Shown here: in pieces, positions 26,739-36,001 of the stretch | How the letters are laid out: each line of letters opens with the position of its first letter | Numbering within the stretch: the first letter of the stretch is position 1 | Source of the DNA: Abyssibius alkaniclasticus | GTDB lineage: Bacteria > Pseudomonadota > Alphaproteobacteria > Rhodobacterales > Rhodobacteraceae | Assembly (NCBI RefSeq): GCF_020447305.1 | Contig: NZ_CP095732.1 | Coordinates: 434,001 to 498,000 of the forward strand | DNA length: 64,000 nt | Direction of reading: 5' to 3' | Position numbers and translations under genes: made by a program | Notes under the pieces: generated by a model | Database searches by the model: none | What the model saw: only the letters and a program-made list of their open reading frames with translations | What the model was told of the DNA's origin: nothing

Positions 26739-27344
26739 TCAGCCGAAAATCAGCGCGGCCACGCCCAGCACCAGAATGGCGGCCATGATCAGGCTGAAGG
26801 CGCGAAACCGTGCCTCGCTGCGCAGCCAGCGCATCATCACCACGCCAAGCCCCGCCCAGCCGCTGGCCGAGGTCACGCCGACCAATGCCGCCACGCCTGC
26901 GCAAATCAGCCCGGTTTGCAGCGGGGCCCTGCCATCGACAAACTGCGCGGTTATGCCCAGGCCCATCGCCCAGGCCTTCGGGTTTACCCATTGAAACGCC
27001 GCCGCCTGCAAAAACGTGAACGGCTTGCGCCCGCTGGCCGTGGCTGCATCGCGGCTGGGCAGCGGGGCTGTGGCAATCTTGAATGCCACCCAAAGCAGCA
27101 GTGCCACGCCCAGCCAGCGCATCGCCTCGCGCAGCAGGTCAACCTGCTGCACCACCTGCCCCAGGCCCATTGCGCTGGCAAACAGCAGCAGCGGAAAGCC
27201 AAGGGCCACGCCCGCCATATGCGGCAATGTGGCACGAAACCCGAAACTTGCCCCCGAGGCCGAGAGCATCGCGTTGTTCGGCCCCGGCGTCCAGGCCGAC
27301 ACGACCAGAATGCCAATCAGGGCGAGAAGTGAGTCTATCGGCAC
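26739..27344 (-). CDS. LysE/RhtB family amino acid exporter
   Basis: 201 residues from a GTG start at 27344 with GAAGGA 6 bases upstream. LysE-family signature near the N-terminus: SAWTPGPNNAMLSASGASFGFR. There are about six hydrophobic segments, and FQWVNPKAWAMGLGI is the second conserved family stretch. These proteins export amino acids or related compounds. It is convergent with the hypothetical gene after hemF. Confidence 0.9.
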   Translation of the reverse strand: MPIDSLLALIGILVVSAWTPGPNNAMLSASGASFGFRATLPHMAGVALGFPLLLFASAMGLGQVVQQVDLLREAMRWLGVALLLWVAFKIATAPLPSRDAATASGRKPFTFLQAAAFQWVNPKAWAMGLGITAQFVDGRAPLQTGLICAGVAALVGVTSASGWAGLGVVMMRWLRSEARFRAFSLIMAAILVLGVAALIFG

Positions 27345-27425
27345 GGCGCATTCCTTCGGGCTGAGGCCGCGGCACAGTTTCAAAGCCCGCGCGGCGTGTC
27401 AATTCGCCCGCGTTCACAGAATATG

Positions 27426-28577
27426 TCAGCCCGCCAGAAGCACGGCTTTATCGGCGCGCAAATCGCTTGCCAGCCAGCGCGCCCGTGCAGCCTTCAGCGC
27501 CGCGCCCAAATCCGGGCCGGCAAGCTGCGGAAAATCTGCCGCGCGCAGCGGGAACCTTGCCGCCGCGCCGCGCGCAATCTCGGCCCGCCAGTCAAAGGGC
27601 AAGGCCTTGCCGCGCGCCGCGGCCAGCACTGCGGCATCCGTTGCCACATCCGCCCCGAATTCCTGTGCCGCAACCGCATGGCTGCGCGCGCGCTCAGCAG
27701 GCGCCAGCGCGGCCAGATGCCCTGCCTCGGCCTTGGACAGGCGCAGCCCTTCGGCCCAATCCGCCCTGTTGCCCAAAGCCGCCAGGCGCCGCAGCCAGGC
27801 GGGCGGCGCGGCCTCGGCCTGTTCCACCTGCATCAGCGCAGGCAGCAGGGTGCAGCCCGCGCCGGGCAGCAGGGCCGCCAGCACGCCGGTTTGCGCCATC
27901 AATTCCAACGCGGCAACCGGGGCGGGCGCGGCCAGCAGCCGGGCCATTTCCGCCCCCACACGTTCTGCCGAAAGCCCCGCAAGGCCGGGCACGGCCCTGG
28001 CAATCGCCGCCAGCGCCGCCGCATCGGGCGCGCCTTGCCCATACCAGGCATAAAAGCGGAAGAACCGCAGGCTACGCAAATAGTCCTCGGCCAGTCGTTC
28101 GGCAGGATTCCCTATAAATCTCAACCGCTTGGCCCGAATATCCGCCAGCCCGCCAACCGGGTCCAGCACCGTGCCATCGGCAGCCACATACAGCGCATTC
28201 ATGGTGAAATCGCGCCGTGCCGCGTCATCCTCCAGCCGTTCGGCATAGGCAATCGTTGCGCGCCGCCCGTCGGTGGCCACATCGTGGCGCCATGTCGTCA
28301 CCTCGAACGCCGAAGCCCCGATCAGCACCGTCACCGTGCCATGCGCAATGCCTGTGGGCAGCACGCGGTGGCCCGCCGCTTTCGCCAGTTGGCCAACGGT
28401 TTCGGGCGGGGCCGAGGTGGCAAAGTCGATATCGGCCACCGGCGCGCCCAGCAGCGCGTTGCGCACGCAGCCGCCCACGGCATGAACGCTATGGCCTGCC
28501 CCGCCGAGCAGCGCAAACAGCGCCTGCACTTCGGGGCTGTGCAGCCAGTCGGCAGCCAGCTTCGCAGCCAGCTTCAT
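27426..28577 (-). CDS. cca: CCA tRNA nucleotidyltransferase
   Basis: 383 residues. Nucleotidyltransferase head with VGGCVRNALL, the metal-binding DIDFATSAPPE (D-x-D), FEVTTWRHDV and the RRDFTMNALY stretch; then LRSLRFFRFYAWYG in the neck. It adds or repairs the 3'-CCA of tRNAs (or poly(A) on RNA, which shares the fold). The ATG at 28577 overlaps the upstream Nudix stop by 4 bases (ATGA), a common arrangement in alphaproteobacteria. Confidence 0.93.
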   Translation of the reverse strand: MKLAAKLAADWLHSPEVQALFALLGGAGHSVHAVGGCVRNALLGAPVADIDFATSAPPETVGQLAKAAGHRVLPTGIAHGTVTVLIGASAFEVTTWRHDVATDGRRATIAYAERLEDDAARRDFTMNALYVAADGTVLDPVGGLADIRAKRLRFIGNPAERLAEDYLRSLRFFRFYAWYGQGAPDAAALAAIARAVPGLAGLSAERVGAEMARLLAAPAPVAALELMAQTGVLAALLPGAGCTLLPALMQVEQAEAAPPAWLRRLAALGNRADWAEGLRLSKAEAGHLAALAPAERARSHAVAAQEFGADVATDAAVLAAARGKALPFDWRAEIARGAAARFPLRAADFPQLAGPDLGAALKAARARWLASDLRADKAVLLAG

Positions 28578-29203
28578 TGCGCCCGCGCCCAGGCAACAGA
28601 CAGGGCCTGCAGCATCCGCGCCGTGGCCCCCCAAATATAGTGCGGGCCGTAAGGCATTGTTAAATATGGGCGATTTACCCCCTGCCACACGCGCGCCTGC
28701 CGGGCGTGGTTGGCCGGGTCCATCAGGAACCGCAGCGGCACGGCAAAAACCTCGTCAACCTCGCCCGCCTCGGGCACCGGGGCAAAGCCGGCCGGAATCA
28801 GCCCGATAAACGGCACCACCTCGAACCCGGTCACGGTTTCATGGCTGGGCATGGCGCCAAGCACCTCTACGGTATCGGGCGGCAGGCCAATCTCCTCGTG
28901 GCTTTCGCGCAAAGCGGCGGCCAGCGGGGTTGCATCGCCCGCATCGACCTTGCCGCCGGGAAAGGCCACCTGCCCCGGATGGTGGCGCATCCCCGGCGCG
29001 CGGCGGGTCAGCAGAATCTGCGCGCCATGCGGCCCCGGCTGCACGGCCACAAGCACCGCCGCCGCGCGCAGCTTGCGCCCCTTCGGTAGGCTGGCGCGCA
29101 GGCTTGGCGCCAGATCAAAATCGCTGCTTGGCTGCGGGCTCGCACAGGCCAGCGCGCGGCGCAGACGGGCCGTGTCGGCCATGAAAGGATCGGGGCGGTT
29201 CAT
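28574..29203 (-). CDS. CoA pyrophosphatase, Nudix family
   Basis: 209 residues. The Nudix box G-x5-E-x7-RE-x2-EE-x-G is present (GGKVDAGDA, then RESHEEIGL), preceded by LLTRRAPGMRHHPGQVAFPG. The LTxRAxxMxxHxGQVAFPGG pattern is that of the CoA/acyl-CoA hydrolysing group (NudL). It overlaps cca by 4 bases. Confidence 0.9.
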   Translation of the reverse strand: MNRPDPFMADTARLRRALACASPQPSSDFDLAPSLRASLPKGRKLRAAAVLVAVQPGPHGAQILLTRRAPGMRHHPGQVAFPGGKVDAGDATPLAAALRESHEEIGLPPDTVEVLGAMPSHETVTGFEVVPFIGLIPAGFAPVPEAGEVDEVFAVPLRFLMDPANHARQARVWQGVNRPYLTMPYGPHYIWGATARMLQALSVAWARAQ

Positions 29204-29364
29204 GCGCTCAAGATGGGGTATGATCGGCCTTTGCGCAAGTCATGCCCGCCCGGCGTTAACCTGGTTAACGGTGCAAAATAAGGGGGCTTGCCGGGGCCGG
29301 AAATGCACGAAATGCGCGCTTTTTGCACGAAAGTGCAGCTACATTGTAACTTTAATCGCGCCGT

Positions 29365-29395
29365 TTTGGCGGCAATGTTAACCATTGCCGCCAAA
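29365..29395 (-). terminator. strong hairpin after hslO
   Basis: A perfect 13-bp stem (TTTGGCGGCAATG with CATTGCCGCCAAA) and a 5-base loop lies two bases past the hslO stop. No clear U-run follows on either strand, so it may act as a 3'-end stabiliser or a weak terminator. Confidence 0.5.
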
Positions 29396-29397
29396 GG

Positions 29398-30375
29398 TTA
29401 ATCGGCTTGCTTGTCGGCCTCGAAGCCCAGACTTGCCGGGTCCAGCGTGTAATGCGCGCCGCAGAAATGGCAATCGGCGGTGACGGTGCCTGCATCCGTT
29501 GTCATCGTCGCAATGTCCTTGGCCGAATAGATCGACAGCGATTTGCGCACCGCCGCTTCCGAGCAGGAGCAGCCAAACCGCACCGGCTGCGCATCATAAA
29601 TCCGCGGGGTTTCCTCGTGGAACAGGCGCAGCAAAACCTGATCGGGCGTCAGCGCCGGGCCCAGAAGTTCGGGGGCGGTCACCGTGGCCAGCAGGGTTGT
29701 GGCGCGGGTCCAGTTCTCGGCATCATCGCCGGCAACAAGGTCATCGCCGGTCAGCAAGCCACCCTCGGCCGAGCCGCCATCGCCATTGGCATGGGGCGAA
29801 GCCTTGGGCAGGTGTTGCAGCATGATCCCGCCCGCGCGCACCGCCGTTTCGCTGGCGCTTATCGTCAGCGCAAAGCGGGTGGGCAACTGTTCGGACTGGG
29901 CGAAATAGGTTTCGGCGCAATCGGCCAGCGAGCTGCCGACCAGCGGCGTAATCCCCTGATAGGGGGCCATGCCTTCGCCCTGGTCGATCATTATGCCAAA
30001 GGTGCCCTTGCCAAGCTGGCTATAGGGCGCGGCCTCGGGCAAAAGCCGGTCACGATCGAAGGTGGCATAGGCGCGCATCCGCGCCGACTCGCCCTCGGCC
30101 TTGGGGGCATAGTAATCGGCCACAACCATGCGCAGCGGGCCATCGCCATGAATTTGCAGCGAAAACCGCCAGCGCAGCTTCATGGTCTGGCCGATGAGCG
30201 CGGCCAGCAACACCGCCTCGGCCACCACTTCGCGCACCTGTTTGGGGTAGTCATGCTGGGCCAGCATTTCGCCAAGTGCTGCATCAATCCGCGCCATACG
30301 GCCCCGCATATCGGCCCTGTCCAGCTGGAAGGGCAGCACGGTATCATCCCAGATCAGTTCGTTCACGCTGGCCAT
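29398..30375 (-). CDS. hslO: Hsp33 redox-regulated chaperone
   Basis: 325 residues. Hsp33 is a cytoplasmic holdase activated by oxidation. The C-terminal zinc centre has the four cysteines in CxC...CxxC form (FGCSCSE and CHFCGAHY). Family stretches such as IGQTMKLRWRFSLQIHGDGP and LGKGTFGIMIDQG are visible. The ATG at 30375 is preferred over an in-frame start at 30408, since the conserved part begins there. Confidence 0.94.
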   Translation of the reverse strand: MASVNELIWDDTVLPFQLDRADMRGRMARIDAALGEMLAQHDYPKQVREVVAEAVLLAALIGQTMKLRWRFSLQIHGDGPLRMVVADYYAPKAEGESARMRAYATFDRDRLLPEAAPYSQLGKGTFGIMIDQGEGMAPYQGITPLVGSSLADCAETYFAQSEQLPTRFALTISASETAVRAGGIMLQHLPKASPHANGDGGSAEGGLLTGDDLVAGDDAENWTRATTLLATVTAPELLGPALTPDQVLLRLFHEETPRIYDAQPVRFGCSCSEAAVRKSLSIYSAKDIATMTTDAGTVTADCHFCGAHYTLDPASLGFEADKQAD

Positions 30376-30455
30376 ATCATCCTCGCAGTTGCACACAAGG
30401 CGGCACACATAGGCGCGGGCGCGGCGAATTAAAACCCCCTGCCGGGTTTTGGCCG

Positions 30456-31232
30456 CTACGGCCCGGGCCGGGTTTTCTGCGCATAGGGCAAATGCCCCTC
30501 GGCAGGGGGGATGTCGACCGCGCCAATCTCTTGGCCCAGATCGCGCAGAATCTGGCGCATGAGCAGCACGCCATAAGCGGTGTTCATATGCAGCATATCG
30601 TCATACAAATAAGGCTCAAAACCGGAATTTGGCCAATTGCCCCACATGGCTTCACCCACGGCATATTCCAGCCTTGTCTGGCGCGGATGAAGCAGGGTTT
30701 CGGGCGGTTGCGTGATCAGCCGCGCATCATGGCGCGGGGTCAGCACGGCGTTGATGAGGGCGGCGCCGTTGTTTGGTTCGGCCTTGGCATCGGGCAGCAT
30801 CTCACCACGGCTGGCCCTGAACGGGTTGCAGATGATCAGCGCGGGAATATCCGACACAGCCCTGATTTTGCGCAGCAGCACCATCGGGTGCATGGTTTCA
30901 ACCTGCTCTTCAACCAAAGCCGCCTCGAAGGCGCGGGAATGGCGGCCAAGCACCATGCCGGGCCAGAGCCAATAGCCGCCGATGATGATGCAGACATCAT
31001 AATCGAGCGGGCGAAAACTGCCATCGCCGCCGTGGGTTTTGATGAAACGGTGGCGGATGGCTGGATGCGTCATCTGAATGCGGCCAGTCGCCTCATCCGC
31101 CGCGAAAAACCCGAAAAACCTGTGGTAATGCGCAAAAGCTGTCAGGCTGACGGCGGGGCAATGCGGGGCCAGATGCGCAAAGCCGCGCATCAGGGTGGCG
31201 CTGTGCGAATTGCCGACCAGCAGGATTTTCAT
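30456..31232 (-). CDS. SGNH-like hydrolase or acyltransferase-like protein, paired with GSCFA gene
   Basis: 258 residues. The N-terminus reads MKILLVGNSHSATLMRG; GNSHS is in the place of the GDS nucleophile block of SGNH hydrolases, and VCIIIGGYWLW could be the third block. A C-terminal LYDDMLHMN stretch offers the Asp-x2-His pair (block V). It overlaps the upstream GSCFA-domain gene by 4 bases, so both are translated together and probably act in one pathway, perhaps on a glycan. Confidence in function is low. Confidence 0.55.
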   Translation of the reverse strand: MKILLVGNSHSATLMRGFAHLAPHCPAVSLTAFAHYHRFFGFFAADEATGRIQMTHPAIRHRFIKTHGGDGSFRPLDYDVCIIIGGYWLWPGMVLGRHSRAFEAALVEEQVETMHPMVLLRKIRAVSDIPALIICNPFRASRGEMLPDAKAEPNNGAALINAVLTPRHDARLITQPPETLLHPRQTRLEYAVGEAMWGNWPNSGFEPYLYDDMLHMNTAYGVLLMRQILRDLGQEIGAVDIPPAEGHLPYAQKTRPGP

Positions 31233-32350
31233 GCATCGCGCCCGCCATCCGGGCCAAAGGCTGCTAGAATTTCCTCTTCGCAGGCAAGCGCGTCCATCTC
31301 TTCGGCTTGCGGCAGTTTCGGGGCCGCGCCAAGGGGGTTGCGCGCCGGTTCGGGCGGGCCAAGCGCGCCGATGAATTCATCAGCCGCGCTTGGGGCGGGG
31401 GTGATGGATTTCAGGAAGGTCTGCATCACAAATTCCACCCCCACCGCGTTTACGCTGCGCATATTGGCGCTATAGAACATCCCGCGCGCAGGGGGTTGGC
31501 TGACAAGCTCGTATCCCGGAAAATAGTCTACAAAATCAAAGCGTTTGGTGGCGGCATCGGCCACGGCGCGCAGAATGGATTTGGCCGCCGTGCTGGCCAC
31601 AAGCACATGGTCGCCTGTCGCGGTGGCCGTCATCGGCACGGGCGAGACGGTGAGCAGAATTTTCAGCCCCGGGCGCGCGCGGCGCAGCAAGGTGATGGCG
31701 CGGCGCAGGTTGCGCCAGACCTCGTCAAACCCCTGCTGCACATGCTCGTATTTCGCCGCCGAGAAGGCGCCGGCACTTGTGCCGGGGCAGATCGGATATT
31801 CAACCTCGCCGCCGACGCGCCGCCAGCATTCGGTCAGCCCAAGGGTGAAGGTGAACACATCGGAATGGCGCACGACATGGGCCAAGGCCGCCACGGCCAC
31901 ATCGCGGCTTTTGCGCATTTCAGCAACCGATTCAAAGCCGTCGGGTTCAATCGCCGGGCGAAACGGGTCGTAAACGCGGCCATTGGCCTGCCATGCCTCG
32001 CCGGGTTGGGCTGCGTCTTCCAGCGCCCAGCGCAGCCATTGGCGCAGCAGGCTGGTGGTGTAGATATTGCCGGTGCGGGCGGAGAACAGATCGTAGCCGA
32101 ATTTCTTGCGCAGGGCTTCTGACGCCGCATGGGGCGCGATTTCGCCATTCACCCAGTCAAAGCCACGCTTGCGCAATTCGCGCCCGAAATGCTGGGCAAA
32201 GCACGAGCCGAAGGTCGAAATGCGAGTGGATTTATCTATGGCAAAACGCGGCTGCCAGATATTCTCTATGTCAAGAATATGCCTTTCAGCCACGGCGCTG
32301 CGCCAGAAGGCAGTGGCGGGCTGCTGCGTATAGGGGTTGGGCGTGGTCAT
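31229..32350 (-). CDS. GSCFA domain-containing protein
   Basis: 373 residues. The naming motif is present (ISTFGSCFAQHFGREL), followed by blocks typical of this SGNH-related family (FTLGLTECWRR, LLTVSPVPMTAT, DYFPGYELVSQPP). The ATG at 32350 has GAAGG 7 bases upstream; a GTG at 32374 is also in frame. GSCFA proteins are often found with polysaccharide or surface glycan genes, but their reaction is not settled. It overlaps the SGNH-like gene by 4 bases. Confidence 0.85.
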   Translation of the reverse strand: MTTPNPYTQQPATAFWRSAVAERHILDIENIWQPRFAIDKSTRISTFGSCFAQHFGRELRKRGFDWVNGEIAPHAASEALRKKFGYDLFSARTGNIYTTSLLRQWLRWALEDAAQPGEAWQANGRVYDPFRPAIEPDGFESVAEMRKSRDVAVAALAHVVRHSDVFTFTLGLTECWRRVGGEVEYPICPGTSAGAFSAAKYEHVQQGFDEVWRNLRRAITLLRRARPGLKILLTVSPVPMTATATGDHVLVASTAAKSILRAVADAATKRFDFVDYFPGYELVSQPPARGMFYSANMRSVNAVGVEFVMQTFLKSITPAPSAADEFIGALGPPEPARNPLGAAPKLPQAEEMDALACEEEILAAFGPDGGRDA

Positions 32351-32497
32351 ATCGGGCCTTCGCGTTGCATTCACAAAAACCTAACGCCTTTGGGCAGGTT
32401 TTTGGAAAAATTTTTGGCCCGCCTGTCGAAAATGCGAAGGCGCGCGCGTCATCATGGTATCAGGGCGCTGTTGCCCGATGAAACAGGAGAGAGACAC

Positions 32498-32839
32498 ATG
32501 CAGTATATGGCACTGATCTATAGCGCCGAGGGCGCAAGCGATGTTGATGAGCAAACGCTGATGGCGCAATATGGCACATTCACCCAGGATGCGGTGGCGG
32601 CGGGCGTGTTCAAGGCGGGCGATGCGTTGCAGCCGATTGCCACCGCCAGTGCGGTGCGCGTGAAGGCCGGCAAGCCGGTTGTCACCGACGGCCCCTTTGC
32701 CGAAACCAAGGAAGTGCTGGGCGGGTATTATCTGCTCGACTGCGCGAATCTGGACGAGGCGCTGGCCTGGGCCGCAAAAATCCCGACCGCGCGCTATGGC
32801 ACGATTGAAGTGCGCCCCATCATTGTATGGGACAATTAG
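32498..32839 (+). CDS. YCII-related (DGPF domain) protein
   Basis: 113 residues with the naming motif in VVTDGPFAETKEVLGGYYLL. The ATG at 32498 has AGGAGAG upstream. It shares 13 bases with the ECF42-like sigma factor gene. DGPF proteins are the standard genomic partners of ECF42 sigma factors, though their biochemical role is unclear. Confidence 0.93.
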   Translation: MQYMALIYSAEGASDVDEQTLMAQYGTFTQDAVAAGVFKAGDALQPIATASAVRVKAGKPVVTDGPFAETKEVLGGYYLLDCANLDEALAWAAKIPTARYGTIEVRPIIVWDN

Positions 32840-34056
32840 CGCCTGATTTCGCCGCCATGATCCGCGCGCATTACGGGCGGGTTCTGGCGGCGCTGATTGC
32901 GTGGTTGCGCGACTTTGACCTTGCAGAGGAGGCGCTGGCGACAGCCCTTTTGCGCGCGGTCGAGACATGGCCCAGGCGTGGCCAGCCCGACAATCCGCCC
33001 GCCTGGTTGCTGAGCGTGGCGCGGCGGGCGGCGCTGGACAGGCTGCGCCAATCCAAGGTGCGCGCCGCCCCGCTGGCGCGCGCCACGCTCGCCATGCTGG
33101 CCGAGGAGGCAGAGGATATGCCGAATGCCGATACCCCCATTCCCGATGAACGCCTGCGGCTGATCTTCACCTGCTGCCACCCGGCTTTGGCCCCGGAAGC
33201 GCAAATCGCGCTGACGCTGAAAACCCTGTGCGGGCTGAGCGTGGGCGAGATTGCGCGCGCCTTTCTGGTGCAGGAAACCACGATGGCGGCGCGCATTACC
33301 CGCGCCAAGGCAAAAATCGCGGGCGCGGGCATTCCCTTCAGCCTGCCCGAGGCGGCGGATATTGCCGCACGGCGCGATCAGGTTCTGGCGGTGGTCTACC
33401 TGATCTATACCGCCGCCCATAGCGCCTATGAGGGCGACACCCCGACCCGCACCGACCTGGCGCATGAGGCGCTGCACCTGGCGGAACTGCTGTTCGCCCT
33501 GCGCCCCGAACCCGAGGTGGAGGGGCTGCTCGCCCTGCTCTACCTGCACGAATCACGCCGCTGTGCGCGCAGCACTGAAAGCGGCGCCTTGGTCAGCCTG
33601 CGCGATCAGGACCGTGGTTTGTGGGATGCAAGGCTTATCGCCAAGGGCCGCGCGCATCTGGCCCATGCGCTTGGGCAGCGCCACCCCGGTGCTTACCAGA
33701 TTCAGGCGGCGATTTCCGCACTCCACGCCGAGGCGGCAAGCTTTGCGGCAACCGACTGGGCGCAGATTGCCGGGCTTTACCGGGCGCTGGAGGGGCTTGC
33801 GCCTTCGCCCGTTGTCACACTCAACCGGGCGGCGGCCATTGCCTTTGGCGGCGATGCAGGCGCGGCGCTGGAAATGCTTGCGCCGCTTCAGGCGGCTTTG
33901 GCCAGCTACCAGCCGTTTTACGCCACCCGCGCCGAGATCCACGCGCAGCTCGGCGCGCACGCGGCGGCAAAGCAGGATTATCGGCGCGCGATAAACCTCA
34001 GCAGCAACAGCGCCGAGCAAAGCTGGCTGGCCGCGCAACTGGCGCGCTTGCCCTAG
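32827..34056 (+). CDS. RNA polymerase sigma factor, ECF42-type with C-terminal TPR-like region
   Basis: 409 residues, twice the length of an ordinary ECF. The N-terminal sigma-2 region (YGRVLAALIAWLRDFDLAEE, then PPAWLLSVARRAALDR) and sigma-4 region (LTLKTLCGLSVGEIARAF) are followed by about 230 helical residues including ALEGLAPSPVVTLNRAAAIA, the conserved C-terminal extension of ECF42. It lacks an anti-sigma gene nearby. Coupled by overlap to a DGPF protein gene, as expected for this subgroup. Confidence 0.92.
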   Translation: MGQLAPDFAAMIRAHYGRVLAALIAWLRDFDLAEEALATALLRAVETWPRRGQPDNPPAWLLSVARRAALDRLRQSKVRAAPLARATLAMLAEEAEDMPNADTPIPDERLRLIFTCCHPALAPEAQIALTLKTLCGLSVGEIARAFLVQETTMAARITRAKAKIAGAGIPFSLPEAADIAARRDQVLAVVYLIYTAAHSAYEGDTPTRTDLAHEALHLAELLFALRPEPEVEGLLALLYLHESRRCARSTESGALVSLRDQDRGLWDARLIAKGRAHLAHALGQRHPGAYQIQAAISALHAEAASFAATDWAQIAGLYRALEGLAPSPVVTLNRAAAIAFGGDAGAALEMLAPLQAALASYQPFYATRAEIHAQLGAHAAAKQDYRRAINLSSNSAEQSWLAAQLARLP

Positions 34057-34143
34057 GCGGCGGCTTTTGGCAGAGTGCGCCACCCAAAGCACAGGCCGAT
34101 TGATGCAGATTTACCGAACCCGCCTGCACGAAAGCCCCCGCCC

Positions 34144-34587
34144 ATGAGGCGGTTTGGCGAGCCTGTGGTCGAAGGGCAATACTACCCGCCGCGCCCCGGT
34201 GCCTATGCGATTATTCTGCATGGCAACGGGCTGCTGATGACCGTGCAGCACCGCCCCTATTACGAGGTGCAACTGCCCGGCGGTGGCATCGACCCTGGCG
34301 AAGGGCAGTTGGCCGCGCTGCACCGCGAGGCCTTCGAGGAAACCGGCTGGCGCATTGCCCCCATCCGCCGGCTTGGCGCCTATCGCCGCTTTACCTATAT
34401 GCCGGAATACGAACGCTGGGCCGCGAAAACCTGCAATATCTGGCTGGCCCGCGCCGTGCTGCGCTATGGCGAGCCCTCTGAGCCGTTCCACGAGGCGCGG
34501 GCCATGAGCCGCGCGCAGGCATTGGATGCGTTGCGGCTGGATGGCGATGCCGATTTTCTGCGGCGCTATCTGGCCGGGCGGCTTTAG
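34144..34587 (+). CDS. Nudix hydrolase
   Basis: 147 residues. Nudix box: GGGIDPGEGQLAALHREAFE followed by ETG, fitting G-x5-E-x7-RE-x2-EE-x-G. The substrate cannot be told; NUDIX enzymes hydrolyse nucleoside diphosphate derivatives. The ATG at 34144 begins the conserved part (MRRFGEPVVEGQYY). It ends 4 bases into the convergent PAP2 gene. Confidence 0.88.
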   Translation: MRRFGEPVVEGQYYPPRPGAYAIILHGNGLLMTVQHRPYYEVQLPGGGIDPGEGQLAALHREAFEETGWRIAPIRRLGAYRRFTYMPEYERWAAKTCNIWLARAVLRYGEPSEPFHEARAMSRAQALDALRLDGDADFLRRYLAGRL

Positions 34588-35306
34588 CGCAAGCGCAGAT
34601 CGTCGCGCAGGCCGCGCCACATGGCGGCGGGCTGCGGGCGGCCGCGCAACAGCAGGGCATAAAACCCGGCAACGACCAGCGCGCAGAGCAGCGCGGCAAT
34701 CACCACATCCGAGGTGAAATGCCCGCCGAAGGGAATGCGCAAGGCTGCGCCAACCACGCCAAGCACCACAAGCAGCGCCCGCGCCCAGGCCGGCATTTCG
34801 CGGCCAAACAGCACCAGAAGCACCAGCACCGTGGCGGCCGACATCCCCGACTCGCCCGAAACAAAGCTGCAATTCGTGCTGCATTGATCGGCGATTTTCC
34901 AGGCCGGGGTAAAGCCTGCCTCGCCGCCGAATTCGGCAAGCTGATAGGGGCGCGCCCGGCCCCAGTTGTTTTTGAACAGCTCGTTCACCAGCAGCCAGGG
35001 GCCAAGCGCGAATGAGAAAAAGGCAAAGGCCGGATAGCGCCAGGAGATGCGCGCCCGTGCCCCGCGCAGCAGGGCAAGCAGCAGCCAGAGCAGCGCCAGC
35101 AGCGCGATGATCCGCGTCGCCCATAGCAGGCCAAGCCGCAGGGCAATTGCCCAGCCTTGTTGCGCCAGCCAAAAGCCCGTCGCATCGCCAAACCAGCGCG
35201 CGATGGCCAGATCCAGCCCCGGCCAAAGCACAAACAGCGCCGAGACGGCAGCCAATGCCACGATGGCAAGCCAGACAAGTGTGGTAAATGAGCTGATTTT
35301 CGGCAT
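34584..35306 (-). CDS. PAP2-family phosphatase
   Basis: 240 residues with about six hydrophobic helices. Motif 1 (K-x6-RP) is KNNWGRARPY; motif 2 is SFVSGES rather than the standard PSGH; motif 3 is LRIPFGGHFTSDV with the nucleophile histidine and aspartate. The motif-2 variation is also seen in relatives from this class as I recall them. It probably dephosphorylates lipids such as undecaprenyl or lipid A phosphates at the periplasmic face. Confidence 0.85.
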   Translation of the reverse strand: MPKISSFTTLVWLAIVALAAVSALFVLWPGLDLAIARWFGDATGFWLAQQGWAIALRLGLLWATRIIALLALLWLLLALLRGARARISWRYPAFAFFSFALGPWLLVNELFKNNWGRARPYQLAEFGGEAGFTPAWKIADQCSTNCSFVSGESGMSAATVLVLLVLFGREMPAWARALLVVLGVVGAALRIPFGGHFTSDVVIAALLCALVVAGFYALLLRGRPQPAAMWRGLRDDLRLR

Positions 35307-35406
35307 TATCCTGCCTAACAAGGTTATGAATGCGGTTTTTCTGCCAAGTCTGGCGCGTGATGCGCGTAGTATCAGGCAAAGCACGGGCCATGCAAAAGGA
35401 TTCATC

Positions 35407-35961
35407 ATGTCGATACGCTTTGCCACAGGCTTTCTGACGCTGGCATTTGGCCTGAGCGCCTGTGCCAGCCTGACTCCGCAGCAATGTGCCACCGGAAACT
35501 GGGCCGAGATCGGCTTTGCCGACGGCGCGGCCGGGCGCGCGCCCAGCTATATCAACGCCCATCGTGACGCCTGTGGCGAGCTTGGGATAACGCCCGATCT
35601 GGCGGCCTGGACATCGGGGCGCAACGCGGGGCTGGTGCAATATTGCAGCCCGGAAAATGCCTATAGGCTGGGGCGCGACGGGCGCGATGTTTCGCCGGTC
35701 TGCACGCCGCAGCAGCGCGACAACATGCGCTATGCCTATAACTGGGGTCTGGATTACTACGAATTTGAACAGGAGATCGACGATGCGCGCCGCGACATTT
35801 CGCGGCTGCGCGCCGAAATCCAGACGATTTTGCTGAACCCGACCCCGACGCCGGAAGAATTGCTGCTGATCGAGCAACTCGAAGCGCGCATCAGCAACAA
35901 ACAGCGCGATATCCGGCGGCTGGAACTGCGCCAGCGCCGCTATGCCCGCCCGCCATTTTAA
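35407..35961 (+). CDS. DUF2799 domain lipoprotein
   Basis: 184 residues with a lipoprotein signal MSIRFATGFLTLAFGLSACA (lipobox LSAC). The mature part contains CATGNWAEIGFADGAAGR and GRNAGLVQYCSPENAYRLG, recognisable as DUF2799. The C-terminal 80 residues are helical and charged (EIDDARRDISRLRAEIQ), probably a coiled coil. Envelope-located; function unknown. Divergent from the PAP2 gene. Confidence 0.85.
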   Translation: MSIRFATGFLTLAFGLSACASLTPQQCATGNWAEIGFADGAAGRAPSYINAHRDACGELGITPDLAAWTSGRNAGLVQYCSPENAYRLGRDGRDVSPVCTPQQRDNMRYAYNWGLDYYEFEQEIDDARRDISRLRAEIQTILLNPTPTPEELLLIEQLEARISNKQRDIRRLELRQRRYARPPF

Positions 35962-36001
35962 GGCAATTGCCTAAGCGGGGTTGCTATGGCAAGCAGTGGC
36001 C

